Below are positions 1-9,952 of a DNA stretch of 64,000 bases, one piece after another. The DNA comes from Ephydatia muelleri. Its lineage: Eukaryota; Porifera; Demospongiae; Spongillida; Spongillidae. The stretch is from NCBI GenBank assembly GCA_013339895.1, contig JABACO010000011.1:2543725-2607724 (forward strand), in the 5' to 3' direction. Under the pieces are notes generated by a model that saw only the letters and a program-made list of their open reading frames with translations, had not been told where the DNA came from and did no database searches. The position numbers and the translations under genes were made by a program. Position 1 is the stretch's first letter, and every line of letters begins with the position of its first letter.

Positions 1-117
1 CTTGCTGGTTGATGATGGCAGCAATACGAGGACCTGGTCTCCGTCCTTGAACTCCCTCATCCTCGCGTTGGAGTCGTACCATCTTTTCTGTTGCTTCTGA
101 GCTTCCTTGAGTGTCAG
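1..117 (-). pseudogene. Ty3/Gypsy integrase C-terminal fragment
   Basis: The minus strand reads 39 codons with the pattern QKxxKRWYDSNA, then F-x-x-GDQVLVLLP and a closing STSK. This is the segment just before the GPY/F module at the C-terminus of Ty3/Gypsy integrases. The frame runs off the left edge of the window. Upstream, at higher coordinates, it meets a stop within about 12 bases and no integrase core is seen, so this is a broken copy. It points opposite to the LTR remnants that follow, so it belongs to a different or rearranged element. Confidence 0.7.
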
Positions 118-385
118 GGCCCCAGGCTAGCTATGATGTCAGCCCTTCCCAGAGAGTCGTATCCGGACAGATATCACCTGAATGGAGGTGTTGATAAGCT
201 ACTGAATAGGAGCGGCCCGACCTTCCAGAACATTCCTCATTGTGTACTGATGCGGACTATCTTGTGTTGCATGAAGTTAAAAACCAGTTGTAATTGTGTA
301 TGCTCAGTCTTGCTTAGTGTATTTGGCTGTTAGTGGAAACTCTGTCCGGTGACATTGCGCTAGCGCGTAACGGATCCTTAACATA

Positions 386-403
386 TGGTGGCAGCGGTGG
401 GAT
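386..403 (+). other. Primer binding site, tRNA-Leu type (copy 1)
   Basis: TGGTGGCAGCGGTGGGAT is complementary to the CCA-bearing 3' end of metazoan tRNA-Leu(AAG), which ends ATCCCACCGCTGCCA plus CCA. It lies two bases after an LTR-like ACA end, the usual spacing in LTR retrotransposons, and fixes the element's orientation as plus. Confidence 0.65.
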
Positions 404-1000
404 CCATCCCTGACAGTTGTGCAGGGAGACCCATGGATCCAGAAGTGAGTCACTGTCGTGATGGGACTGATTGAGGTGGACCTATGAAGGAAGGCTGGCA
501 GCGTATCCAAAAGCGGTAGACCTGAGGGTAGCCGGCTATAGAGAGAAGGCTAGCGGTACTCAAGAGTGGAGAACCTGAGGATGCATGGTGCAGCTGTTCC
601 CGAGCGTGGGAAGACCTTCGGTTGCCATCAGGCATGGAATGGGCGGAGTGACGGTGCGGCGCGGAAAGATGTATGTGATCATGAACGGGCGCTGAAGAGG
701 TACGACTGATGAGGGCGATAGGAATACGCAATCGACAAATGGCGTTGTTTGTCGCAGGAGAAGGATATAGGCTAAGGAATGTGATAGACTGGAGGTCTCC
801 GATGATATCAGAAGCAGTAGGCCGCTGTGAGCGTTCGACAAATGATATTTGTCGCAGGAGAAGAAGTGGGAAGTGTCAGGGTTCACGACCTACCACCCTG
901 ACAAAGGATGAAAAGAGACTGAATAGCGGGAGCCTCCAGGTCTAGAATGACGTTAATGCGGACTTTATGCATAAATAATGTGTACTGTGCACGTATTCCT

Positions 1001-1079
1001 GGGTCTGGTGCGGTGATGGAAATCTAGCAGTTGGGAGGAAGGAGCGGCGCGCAGGCTGCGGCTAGATTGATCCTTCACA
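1001..1079 (+). repeat. 79-bp direct repeat, first copy (LTR 3' part)
   Basis: This block, from GGGTCTGGTGCGG to TTGATCCTTCACA, appears identical to 1725-1803. It ends in ACA like the other LTR ends nearby, so it is probably the 3' part of an LTR. Identity of the two copies suggests recent duplication or insertion. Confidence 0.7.
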
Positions 1080-1184
1080 TAGGGGGTCTGGTGACGAGAT
1101 TAAGTGGCTAGCAGGTGGGCAACGTGAGCAGAGCAGCGCTAGCGGCGGGCCGCGCAAGCTGTAGCTAGTTCGGTCCGTTACATA

Positions 1185-1202
1185 TGGTGGCAGCGGTGGG
1201 AT
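1185..1202 (+). other. Primer binding site, tRNA-Leu type (copy 2)
   Basis: An identical 18-base primer binding site, again two bases after an ACA end (1180-1182), followed by a diverged copy of the same leader. Confidence 0.65.
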
Positions 1203-1724
1203 CCATCCGTGACAGTTGTTCAGGGAGACCCATGGATCCAGGAAGGGCGTACGCGCGTCGTGACTGGGCAGGTGTGAGGCTGAGGTGGACCTGGAGAAAC
1301 GGAAGGCTTGCAGCTAATCCAAAAGTGGTAGACCTGAGGGTAGCCGGCTGGAGTGCGTGTCTAGCGGTACCCAAGAATGGAGAACCTGAGGGTGGTGGAG
1401 TCGTTCCGATGCTAGGAGGACCTGCAGAAGTTTCCTGTGAGCCATCACGGACGGAGCCGTGCGAGAGATCAGAATAGAAAGATAAAGCTAGCGGAGTGTG
1501 TCTGAAGGGGAGAAGGCGGAAAGATAAGCAGAGGCGGAAAGATAAGCAGAGGCAGGAAGGAACGGTCGACAAAGGAATAGTGTTTGTCGCAGGAGAAGAA
1601 GAGAGGTGTGTGAGAGACCAGAGGTCTCTCTGATGTCATAAGTTCACACGGGGTCATAACGTGTCGAACTCGTGAATGGAACATTTAGTAGGCTTGTCAA
1701 TGGTGTGAACTGTGTATATTCGGG

Positions 1725-1803
1725 GGGTCTGGTGCGGTGATGGAAATCTAGCAGTTGGGAGGAAGGAGCGGCGCGCAGGCTGCGGCTAGATTGATCCTTC
1801 ACA
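1725..1803 (+). repeat. 79-bp direct repeat, second copy (LTR 3' part)
   Basis: Second copy of the 1001-1079 block; it marks the right edge of the LTR debris. Sequence after 1803 is unrelated to the leader. Confidence 0.7.
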
Positions 1804-1939
1804 ATGGGCAAACCATGAAAGCTGTTCTTCATTTGTAGTGGCTGTTTCCACCACTCGTGTAAAGCCTTTGAAGTATTTACAGCTGCGCACGTGTACTGTG
1901 ACTCGATTTGGAACGCATCCTCTTTCTGTATCGCCTCAA

Positions 1940-2623
1940 CTGTAGGGTTTGCATCCGGATAGTGATTAAATGACGGATATTACGGATTCCGCCTTGTTAT
2001 TCATCAATCCGTTATCCGTTATCCGACCTGGTCCAAATCCGGATTGACACGGATATTTTGCGTAATGGAATCCGATTGGTTCGGTTCAAATAGGCTGAAG
2101 TTTTGCTTTATATTGTTTAATCCTTATAGGGTTGTATGTAGTGTTTGCACTGCAGTCTCTCTGGTCAGACTCAAATTACATGAATTTAAATCTATTGGTA
2201 CACTATAATCAAGAATTGGGAGTGACGGAGTCACGGGACTGGAGAATTAATTCAGTTTTGTCACGTGGTTGCTGTCTGGCGTCTATGGCGAAGAGCTTTA
2301 TAACTTTATGCTGTCGAAGTGGGAGGAAGAAATTGAAGGAGAAGGAACTGAAACACAGTGGTTGCCAGTGCGCTTGGGTAACCATAACGAATAAAATGGT
2401 TCATGGGAGGTGTTTTGGACCTTTGGTTAATCAGGAAGATGGTTATATTGATTTATATGCCATGCATTAAGAATTTCAGAGCACTTCTAAAAACATGGTG
2501 TGCAATGTAGATGTTATGAAATCCGGATAAAAACCGGATAATCCGGATACCGGAGTCCGGAATAAAATCTATCGGATTTCGGTATCCGGATAGTTAATTT
2601 ACCGACGGATGCAAACCCTACAG
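1940..2623. mobile_element. Non-autonomous DNA transposon with TIRs and TCAA target duplication
   Basis: The ends are a perfect 17-bp terminal inverted repeat, CTGTAGGGTTTGCATCC and its reverse complement. The 4-bp direct repeat TCAA flanks it at 1936-1939 and 2624-2627. Both subterminal regions are rich in the motif ATCCGGAT/TATCCGGA. The interior has an open frame of 112 codons (2132-2470, plus) without recognisable transposase motifs. The superfamily is not assigned. Confidence 0.65.
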
Positions 2624-2627
2624 TCAA

Positions 2628-2861
2628 CTGCCATCATAAATGCGCTTGCTGACTCTAAAGGAAGACTTTTGGACTCATATGTTTTTTACATCATTTTGTA
2701 ACAATAAAATGTCATCGAGATCAAAATCTTACGTTCTTTCAAAGAATCCATGTCCATCTGTATAAAGCCCGTTATCGATTACGTCATACGCGAGCGAAAC
2801 GATGATGATCGATTGACAATGTATTGCGTTTCCAATCCCGTTCCGTAAGGTTATTAATCTA
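2628..2861. other. Unassigned sequence left of the array
   Basis: Nothing recognisable was seen here. Similarity to the tandem unit begins at about 2862. Confidence 0.5.
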
Positions 2862-3572
2862 TGGCTCTTCAGAGGAAGAGTGGCAATTTTCATGTGAAAT
2901 AAGTAACAAATGAGCCTTCGCTTTTTAATTGCTTTTTCCAACCACGCATGGATGGATACATTGTACTTGTATTATACTATGTACATGTCAACGGCAACTA
3001 TTCACTGGAAATCAGCTTAATCTCAGAAAATAATAATGAATCAAAATATGACGGGATACGGATACCGCTATGAAGTGAAGACATGCAGCTAGTATTTATC
3101 CGTACGCGAGTTCAGCAACTGTGAGTTACATTCAGTGATGGATAAAGGTGCGCAACAGTAGACACCGTCGCCTGGGCAACTGTTCCCTTGCAGATGACGT
3201 ATTTTCTAATCCAATCGGTTTCGCTGATTCCATCAGTCAGTCCTTGATCGCTTGCCACACCCAGCAACGTGTCTAGAGCATTTTGAAACTTCTTGTATAC
3301 ATCCAGAGTTTCCCTCAGGGCATCAATCTTGTCCTTGGAACAACCACTTGTTGCAGTACAATTTAGCCTTACACTGGTCTGTGAAATGAAAACAATATGT
3401 GGTATGCGAGTCAAATTATTCCTACAGCATGATTTCGAAGCTATTGGCCCACTTTTAACAATAAATCTGGTAGTAGTAATGTAGCAAGATGTGCTTATAC
3501 ACGGATTTTATAATGTCAGTTTATTATGATATACAATAGCCACGCAGCCCACGGATGATATAGCTATTGCCC

Positions 3573-3731
3573 CACACACGCACACACGCACACACGCACA
3601 CACATACACACACACACATACACACACACGCGCACACATACACACACACACTAACACACACACACACACACTCACACACACACACTCACACACACACGCA
3701 CACACACACACACACACATGCACATATACAC
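3573..3731. repeat. (CA)n microsatellite, intron 2 of copy 1
   Basis: Interrupted CA repeat with CG, TA and CTCA variants, in the intron between exons 2 and 3. It reads (TG)n on the coding strand. Confidence 0.95.
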
Positions 3732-3979
3732 ATTCAAAATGCATTAGTAGCTAGCCCTTTAAACCCATTATAGCTAATGGTTGTAGCTCCGCGCGGCTTT
3801 GCATGACATGCGGAGCGCGCATGCATACATGATCAGAACTGGAAACAGCAAAAACATTAACTTGCGTGAACTTACCCATGAAATAAGCTGCTCCGATACT
3901 GGACTGGTAAATTGTCCCAGCATGATGCCTTGTGCTGTCGATTGATTGATGATTTTGTCGAGGGCGCTCAATTGTAAAA

Positions 3980-4568
3980 TAATAATAATAATAATAATAA
4001 TAATATTTCTCAATGCATTGTACAGATAATGCACTGAAGAGGCAAGTAATGGCATGTGTAAATGCACTTATATACTTCCTATTTAAATGGATACAGTTTA
4101 CAAAAGGGAGATAGATCTACAGTTCTGAGGCGACACATGAAGGTGATGATATTCTTTGCAGATACAACATGTTGTGGTAAAGAATTCCAAATAGGAACAA
4201 CCCGAGATGAAAAAAAGTATAGCCGAAAATCATGGCGAGGTATGGTGACCGACTGGAGCCTGTATGAATTCCCACGAGTGGAATGAACGTTTGAAATGAC
4301 TGTAAACATCTCAGCTGCATCAATATCCAAAAGCTTATTCACAATTTTGTAACACATTGTAAGGTCAAAATAGATACGACGATATTCTAATGATGACAAA
4401 TTAAGATTTGCTAACCTGGATGCATAATCCATGCGAGGAAGCCTTGCACGTTTATAAATTTCTCGTGTGAAGTAACGCTGTACTCCTTCTATATGTTCAA
4501 TATCTTTAAACAGCCAAGGATTCCAGACTGGAGTGTTGAATTCTAAAAGTGGCCTAACGTAGGTTTTA
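3980..4568 (-). mobile_element. 5'-truncated non-LTR retrotransposon in exon 2 of copy 1
   Basis: The minus strand encodes the tail of a reverse transcriptase. It carries the post-catalytic pattern LLEFNTPVWNPW, then IEGVQRYFTREIYKR, SLEYRRIYFDL and a final RVVPIWNSLP, as in CR1/L2 and Jockey-like elements. The coding part ends at 4079. The 3' end is a trinucleotide tail (TTA)n near 3980-4004 instead of poly(A), which favours a CR1/L2-type element. The 5' end is truncated at about 4568, and catalytic palm motifs are missing. Confidence 0.8.
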
Positions 4569-4997
4569 AATGGAGGGGAGAGATCTCCAGAAGTCATCCA
4601 GCATATCCTCTTGGACATCGGCAGGTCTAGGCAAGACCTCCTCTTGCTTCACAGTACAGAGAAAGGTCACATCACAAGGTAGGTCATGCAGAATTACATG
4701 TACTAACTATGCAGCAATGACGAACCCTATACACTTACCAATACTTTGGTGACGACAAAAACACCTGTAAGGAGGGAAGCCAGCTCCCCCTTGGCCTCTG
4801 CTTCACTAGTGGACCTCACACTTCTTGAGTGATTCATCAGAGCAGCTTCCACGGGCACAGGAGACGCCCATAAGGTCGTCACCACAAAGGGTCAGAATGA
4901 TTGTATGTAGCAGTCGGATTGTTGCCATTCTTAATTCACGACTGATATACAACAGGCAAGAACTGAAACTCGATGGGACCATTTGCCTATTCGCCGA

Positions 4998-5005
4998 TTT
5001 ATATA
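4998..5005 (-). promoter_or_regulatory. TATA box, family A copy 1
   Basis: TATATAAA on the minus strand about 70 bp before the ATG, conserved in position in every copy. Confidence 0.6.
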
Positions 5006-6010
5006 CTACCGCAATTAGCATAATGAAACTTGTGATATCAGCATATCGTTTACCCTACAACCTTTAAAATAAAGCATATATTTATACATTGTCATACCAC
5101 ATCATAATGTACGTTGGCATTCTTCTCGCATCTTCCTTCGCACACATACCTAGGCCATCCGTCCTTGAGATCGGATAATGATGGAGATTATGTGTTTAAT
5201 TCTGAGGGAAAGAATCTATTTATATATGTTTCGCCAAGTGAAATCAGACCATGCATTTCTTAAAACGATCTGTTATCACATCTATACGTGAGATAAACCC
5301 AATCTGAAGCTTGAGATCTTTTAAGTTATACCAGTGTGCATATGTCGGGACAATTAAGATTCGTATGCGACACCTTCGAAGATTAAGGTGAAGTAAAGAG
5401 ACTTTATGACTGGATTCCATTATCTTAAATCATGCATTAATTAACAACTTATTGATATTTACTTTCAATAGAATTTAATTACACAGCAACTCCACGTGCT
5501 TGTCGTAGTATACATGTACATGCACAACCCTTTTCATTTGACTCATACAATCACAGCCATCAGTCAAATCACTCGTCACGCTAATACTTCTTGTTTACGT
5601 GTAAATCGCTTCATGCCAATATGATTGCATGTGCCTCTCTTTATGCATGGGGAAATGAAAGTGGACATATCTACTTCGTTTTTTTATCGCGCCCCATTCA
5701 CACCTCAGCTAATATCAGGACTGAAAAGCTAATCGATATAGTGTGTCGACTGTAACGTTCCTTCATTACAATTTGGCTGGGGTATATAAGCTTCGTTCAA
5801 ATATGGGACAAGAAAGAGACTGCCCTTCTCTATCGCAATGGCTATAGAAGACATCTTATAGTGGAGTGTAGTGTGGCAATATATTATGATGGTGTGAAAA
5901 ACTATGCGAATGCCTGTGGCCTAGTGCATGTGGGATTTCAGTTCACTGAGCTGAGTTGTATAGTTTAAAGACATGCAGAAAGTAGTTTCAGAACACATGA
6001 AGAACTATAT

Positions 6011-6660
6011 AGCTCTCGCAGCCATCATCACATTCACGCTTATGTTACTTTACGGCTTTAAACCAATATGATGTATGCCTCTGGTGTACTGGAAAATGAT
6101 AGTGGAAACTTCGTTCTATTATAGCGCCCCGTTCACACTTTCAGGAAAGCTGCACGGTAATGTGAGTTCCTTACATAGTACACTGCAAGCCATGCTGAAA
6201 GCAGCATGCATGCAATACTGTCACTGCGAGGTGGTGTTTCTGTATTACAATGGTGTATCCAGGAAATAGGGGAAGGTGGGGAGGGGAGGGGGGTGTCCCA
6301 AATCATTGATGAGAAGAGGGGCGCGCAAATGTTTTTACTACCCACTCGCAACACACTCAAATTTATTCAACACCCGCCGTTCAGTTCTTCCCAGGCTATT
6401 GTGAATTTAAAAGATAGTAACCCTTATCTTGTGACGGTATGGTAGACTAACAGAAAGAGGCTTAGCCTCAGCCGCCGTAATGCGAGGTTGGAATGATGGA
6501 AGCGCTACAAAAGACTGCGCTATGTGCGTTGCATGCACGGTTTGCATGTTTTTTTTTGTTTTTATTTTGTTTGTTTTTTCATTTGCACGTCTACCACGTG
6601 CACACTCAAGACAGCTGTTGAACGATTCCTGAACATAGATTGGAGCTTTTGAGGTGTTTG
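6011..6660 (+). other. Unit 1 spacer between family A promoter side and family B
   Basis: Contains a frame opening with a hydrophobic MKN-type leader that stops at TGA, then a G-rich tract near 6270-6298. No reliable gene model was found. Confidence 0.3.
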
Positions 6661-6688
6661 ACATGTCTTTAGGAAATCATTATGTTCA

Positions 6689-6913
6689 ATGACAACATTT
6701 TGCGGTACATTTAACATCGTATTATTCTGTGTTGTACAATCCTTATTCTTATCAAATGATATATATAATTATTATTCACACCTTACAGAAAACAAAGTGT
6801 GTTTCAATGCAAAACTAAATTGTGGCTTTGCTCCAGACATCGACAAGGACCCTTCAGTGGGGCCCTCTGACCCTCAGCCGCGAGAATTTACACCCTTTGG
6901 CCACTTCGAATAA
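6689..6913 (+). CDS. Family B candidate, short alpha form, unit 1
   Basis: ATG-initiated frame of 74 codons. The N-terminus is hydrophobic (TFNIVLFCVV), followed by ENKVCFNAK, NCGFAPDIDKDPSVGPSD and a stop after FGHFE. The stop is a TAA where beta units read TAC and stay open. AATAAA lies at 7131-7136, where the long form would end. An acceptor-like CACACCTTACAG precedes ENKVC, so the visible region may be a terminal exon. Function unknown. Confidence 0.35.
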   Translation: MTTFCGTFNIVLFCVVQSLFLSNDIYNYYSHLTENKVCFNAKLNCGFAPDIDKDPSVGPSDPQPREFTPFGHFE

Positions 6914-8311
6914 GTCGCCCAACCCAGCTTTTACATGGCTGCCAAGCCTCCATACCATCGTAATAATAATTGGCCGTCCAGGGTTTTTTCTTTGTTCCTA
7001 CCGCATGCATGTCATATCCTCCTATCATTCTACACATCAAATACAGCAAGTTGTAATAATGATAGGTGCAACCAATTTAAGGCTACATGTCACCAGAGTA
7101 AAATGAAGATCTGGGACGCATCCTCATATGAATAAAAACTGATTGGATTTGTGTGTATACATGATGTTGTATATACGTTTTGCAAATGTACTGTTTCCAT
7201 ACATTACTTTTAAAAGAAATAATCATTAATTTCATTCTGCTAGACAGTTTGGACTACCTATTTTATATGCTTTCTGCTATAATCATGAATTTTTAAAAGT
7301 GCGTGTGCTAAATGTAGTGTTGTGTGTGAGATTGGGGTGTTGTCATACAAGTGATGTGCATGTATACTGTATGTGACATATTTAGACTGTTGGATTTTCT
7401 GCGGTCTAGGTTAGGTGAGGCTGTTGGTGAAGGAACCTTACTCAGTGGGTGAAGAGGCTTTAAAAGAGACTTTGGCATCTATTGGAGAGGAGACCTACGG
7501 TTGGACTAGAGACTAGGCTGTTTGAGAACAGATCTTGGGGCTGTTGGAGAGTACTCAACCACCATCTCACATTTTGCAAGTCTACTCTAGATTGGTCAAG
7601 GGTATAATTGATGGTTTAGTGTTAACGTCCAAGGGTGCAGACCTTACAGTTTATGTTACCCGTGACGTCTCTAACCAGATTTTGTGTGCAAACTCATTAA
7701 TTAATTAATAGTGGACCTGTGGGTGGAGCATTAACGGTTACAGTAGTGATGCGAATTGTTATGCCTATTGTAAGCGCAGTCCCCACCCCACTTCAACTCC
7801 CCAGGTCTTCTTCCATGAAAAGTGGAGTCGTGGTGGTGCATATGTACATGAAATAATCAAGTTTCATCAAATAAGCACTTTCAATAGCATGCATGAAGCC
7901 TATTAAAATAAAACATTGCTACAATAATATATTATGACTGAGAAGGCAAAATAGCATGAGCACGGGAAAAGATATATAAAACGCATGTTTGTGGATCAAT
8001 GAATACGAAGTTTAGACTTGATTGGGTAACTACGAGTTTATTCTCTGTCAGCCATGTTAGAAGAGTGGCTTGAGTGACATACTTCACAGGGTGCATTGTC
8101 AAGAATGAGATCCAAAAAAAATTCTTGCAGGATATCGTATTCATAGTATAGTTATATGTTTCCATCTGTTACACATTTCACATGTTATGAATGTCTTCCA
8201 CGGTCTGCTGTGCAGAAGTTTGTGCGCATGAGCCTGTGCCTCCTTTCAATGCAGTTCTAAAAACACAAAACCCGCTCACGATCAAGCATTTCTAAAACCC
8301 ATTGGAGCATT

Positions 8312-8515
8312 ATGTGTAGAGGCTACATAGTGATCCGTATTGCCAACCAAAATTTGACATTCCTGCATGTTTATGTTACAAGGTTGACCTACATGCATCT
8401 CCATCCTGATGGCGCACGTAATTGGACAGGACATTACATGGACCATTGGTCTACGTTCCGTGTTAACTCTTCAGAGGAAGAGTGGCAATTTTCACGTGAA
8501 ATAAGTAACAAATGA
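8312..8515 (+). CDS. Conserved 67-codon frame, family D (doubtful)
   Basis: ATG-initiated frame beginning MCRGYIVIRI and ending WQFSREISNK, with sequons NWT and NSS. Equivalent open copies lie at 23237-23440, 32866-33069, 42632-42835 and 47701-47904. Diverged 64-codon versions lie at 13019-13213 and 37555-37749. The unit 3 copy has an 8-base deletion. An acceptor-like TTATGTTACAAG before GTTGACC suggests it could be a 3' exon. It lies 3' of the next family A gene, tail to tail. Persistence may only reflect recent duplication. Confidence 0.25.
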   Translation: MCRGYIVIRIANQNLTFLHVYVTRLTYMHLHPDGARNWTGHYMDHWSTFRVNSSEEEWQFSREISNK

Positions 8516-8717
8516 GCCTTCGCTTTTGAAGTATCGCTGCTTATTCCGACCACGCTTGGATGGATACATTGTACTTGTATTATACTATGTGCATGTCAAC
8601 GGCAACCATTAATTGGAAATCAGCTTTAATCTCGGAAAATAATAATGAATCAAAATATGACGGGATACGGATACTGGTACGAAAGGGAAGACAGCTAGTA
8701 TTTATCCGTACGCGAGT

Positions 8718-9876
8718 TCAGCAACTGTGAGTTACATTCAGTGATGGATAAAGGTGCGCAACAGTAGACACCGTCGCCTGGGCAACTGTTCCCTTGCAGA
8801 TGACGTATTTTCTAATCCAATCGGTTTCGCTGATTCCATCAGTCAGTCCTTGATCGCTTGCCACACCCAGCAACGTGTCTAGAGCATTTTGAAACTTCTC
8901 GTATACATCCAGAGTTTCCCTCAGGGCATCAATCTTGTCCTTGGAACAACCACTTGTTGCAGTACAATTTAGCCTTACACTGATCTGTGAAATGAAAACG
9001 GTATGCGGTATGCGAGTCAAATTATTAGCACGATTTCGAAGCCATTGGCCCACTTTTGGTAGTAGTAACGTAGCAAGTGTGAATCGTTATGTGCTTATAC
9101 ATGGATCTTATAATGTCAGTTATTATGATATACAATAGCCAGCCTACGGATGATATAGCTATTGCCTCACACACGCGCACACGCACACACACATACACAC
9201 TCACACACACACACACACCCACACACACACGCACACACATGCACATACACACATTCAAAATGCATAGTAGCTAACCCCTTAAACCCATTATAGCTAACGG
9301 TTGTACTATCGTCTATAGCTCCGCGGCATTTGCATGACATACGGAGCGCGCATGTATACATGATCAGAACTGGAAACAGCAAAAACATTAACTTGCGTGA
9401 ACTTACCCATGAAATAAGCTGCTCCGACACTGGACTGGTAAATTGTCCCAGCATGATGCCTTGTGCTGTCGATTGATTGATGATTTTGTCGAGGGCGCTC
9501 AATTGTAAAATGGAGTGGAGAGATCTCCAGAAGTCATCCAGCATATCCTCTTGGACATCGGCAGGTCTAGGCAAGACCTCCTCTTGCTTCACAGTACAGA
9601 GAAAGGTCACATCACAAGGTAGGTCATGCAGAATTACTATGTAGCAATGACGAACTAGCTTGAATATACACTTACCAATACTTTGGTGACGACAAAAACA
9701 CCTGTAAGGAGTGTAGCCAGCTTCCCCTTGGCCTCTGCTTCACTAGTGGACCTCACACTTCTTGAGTGATTCATCAGAGCAGCTTCCACGGGTACAGGAG
9801 ACGCCCATAAGGTCGTCACCACAGCTGATATCGTACAAAGGGTCAGAATGATACGTAGCGGTCGGATTGTTGCCAT
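8718..9876 (-). CDS. Family A secreted 4-Cys glycoprotein, copy 2
   Basis: Three exons: 9676-9876, 9407-9586 and 8718-8984. Donors are GTAAGT and acceptors GAAG and TTTCACAG, all phase 0. The product is 215 residues; exon 1 is one codon shorter than the others (PLRIILT instead of PLRAIILT). It has a hydrophobic signal peptide of about 26 residues, a RSVR/S furin-like site near residue 42, four sequons (NHS, NQS, NCT, NVT) and four mature cysteines, the last being the C-terminal residue. The ATG of MATIRP was chosen because the frame upstream has no ATG and TATA lies 70 bp away. Alpha type. No known family recognised. Confidence 0.75.
9168..9253. repeat. (CA)n microsatellite, intron 2 of copy 2
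   Basis: CA repeat with CG and CCCA interruptions; nearly identical to the one in unit 7, supporting their close relationship. Confidence 0.95.
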
Positions 9877-9944
9877 TCTTAATTCACGGCTGATATACAA
9901 CAGGCTAGAATTGAAACTCGATGGACCATTTGCCTATGCGCCGA

Positions 9945-9952
9945 TTTATATA
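9945..9952 (-). promoter_or_regulatory. TATA box, family A copy 2
   Basis: TATATAAA on the minus strand, about 70 bp upstream of the ATG at 9876. Confidence 0.65.

Larger units (their letters stand above)
240..1803 (+). mobile_element. Composite of non-autonomous LTR retrotransposon remnants
   Basis: Several LTR-like 3' ends finishing in ACA occur at about 383, 1079, 1182 and 1803. Two are followed after two bases by a primer binding site. The leader after each binding site is repeated (about 383-600 against 1183-1400, diverged), and a CGACAAA...TTTGTCGCAGGAGAA stem-loop motif recurs near 733, 836 and 1566. No gag or pol frame is found between the LTR-like ends. This looks like a nested or tandem TRIM-like element; exact LTR starts could not be fixed. 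Confidence 0.5.
3112..4928 (-). pseudogene. Family A secreted protein, copy 1 (disrupted)
   Basis: Exons corresponding to the intact copies are exon 1 at 4739-4928, exon 2 at 3876-4646 including an insertion, and exon 3 at 3112-3378. Two lesions kill it. A 14-base deletion in the signal-peptide region of exon 1, compared with the copies that keep GCTGATATCGTACA, shifts the frame. A 5'-truncated retrotransposon (3980-4568) splits exon 2. Exon 3 is intact and of beta type, ending in NVTHSC. The TATA box (4998-5005) is still present. As the outermost copy it may have decayed after escaping homogenisation. Confidence 0.85.

Noticed and set aside
2132..2470. 112-codon frame inside the TIR element as a transposase
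   Set aside because: No DDE-type motifs or recognisable domains; the element is short and looks non-autonomous.
3112..3414. Reading family A exon 3 as a separate single-exon gene
   Set aside because: The upstream extension lies beyond a strong TTTCATTTCACAG acceptor and differs between unit types, while exons 1 and 2 join to exon 3 in phase 0 in every copy.
3508..3773. Frames encoding THTHTH or VCVCVC runs, here and in every unit
   Set aside because: Translations of (CA)n microsatellites.
7932..8165. 77-codon minus-strand frame in unit 1 (METYNYTMNT...)
   Set aside because: Other units have indels in an A-run near its start and shortened frames; no splice or promoter context supports it.
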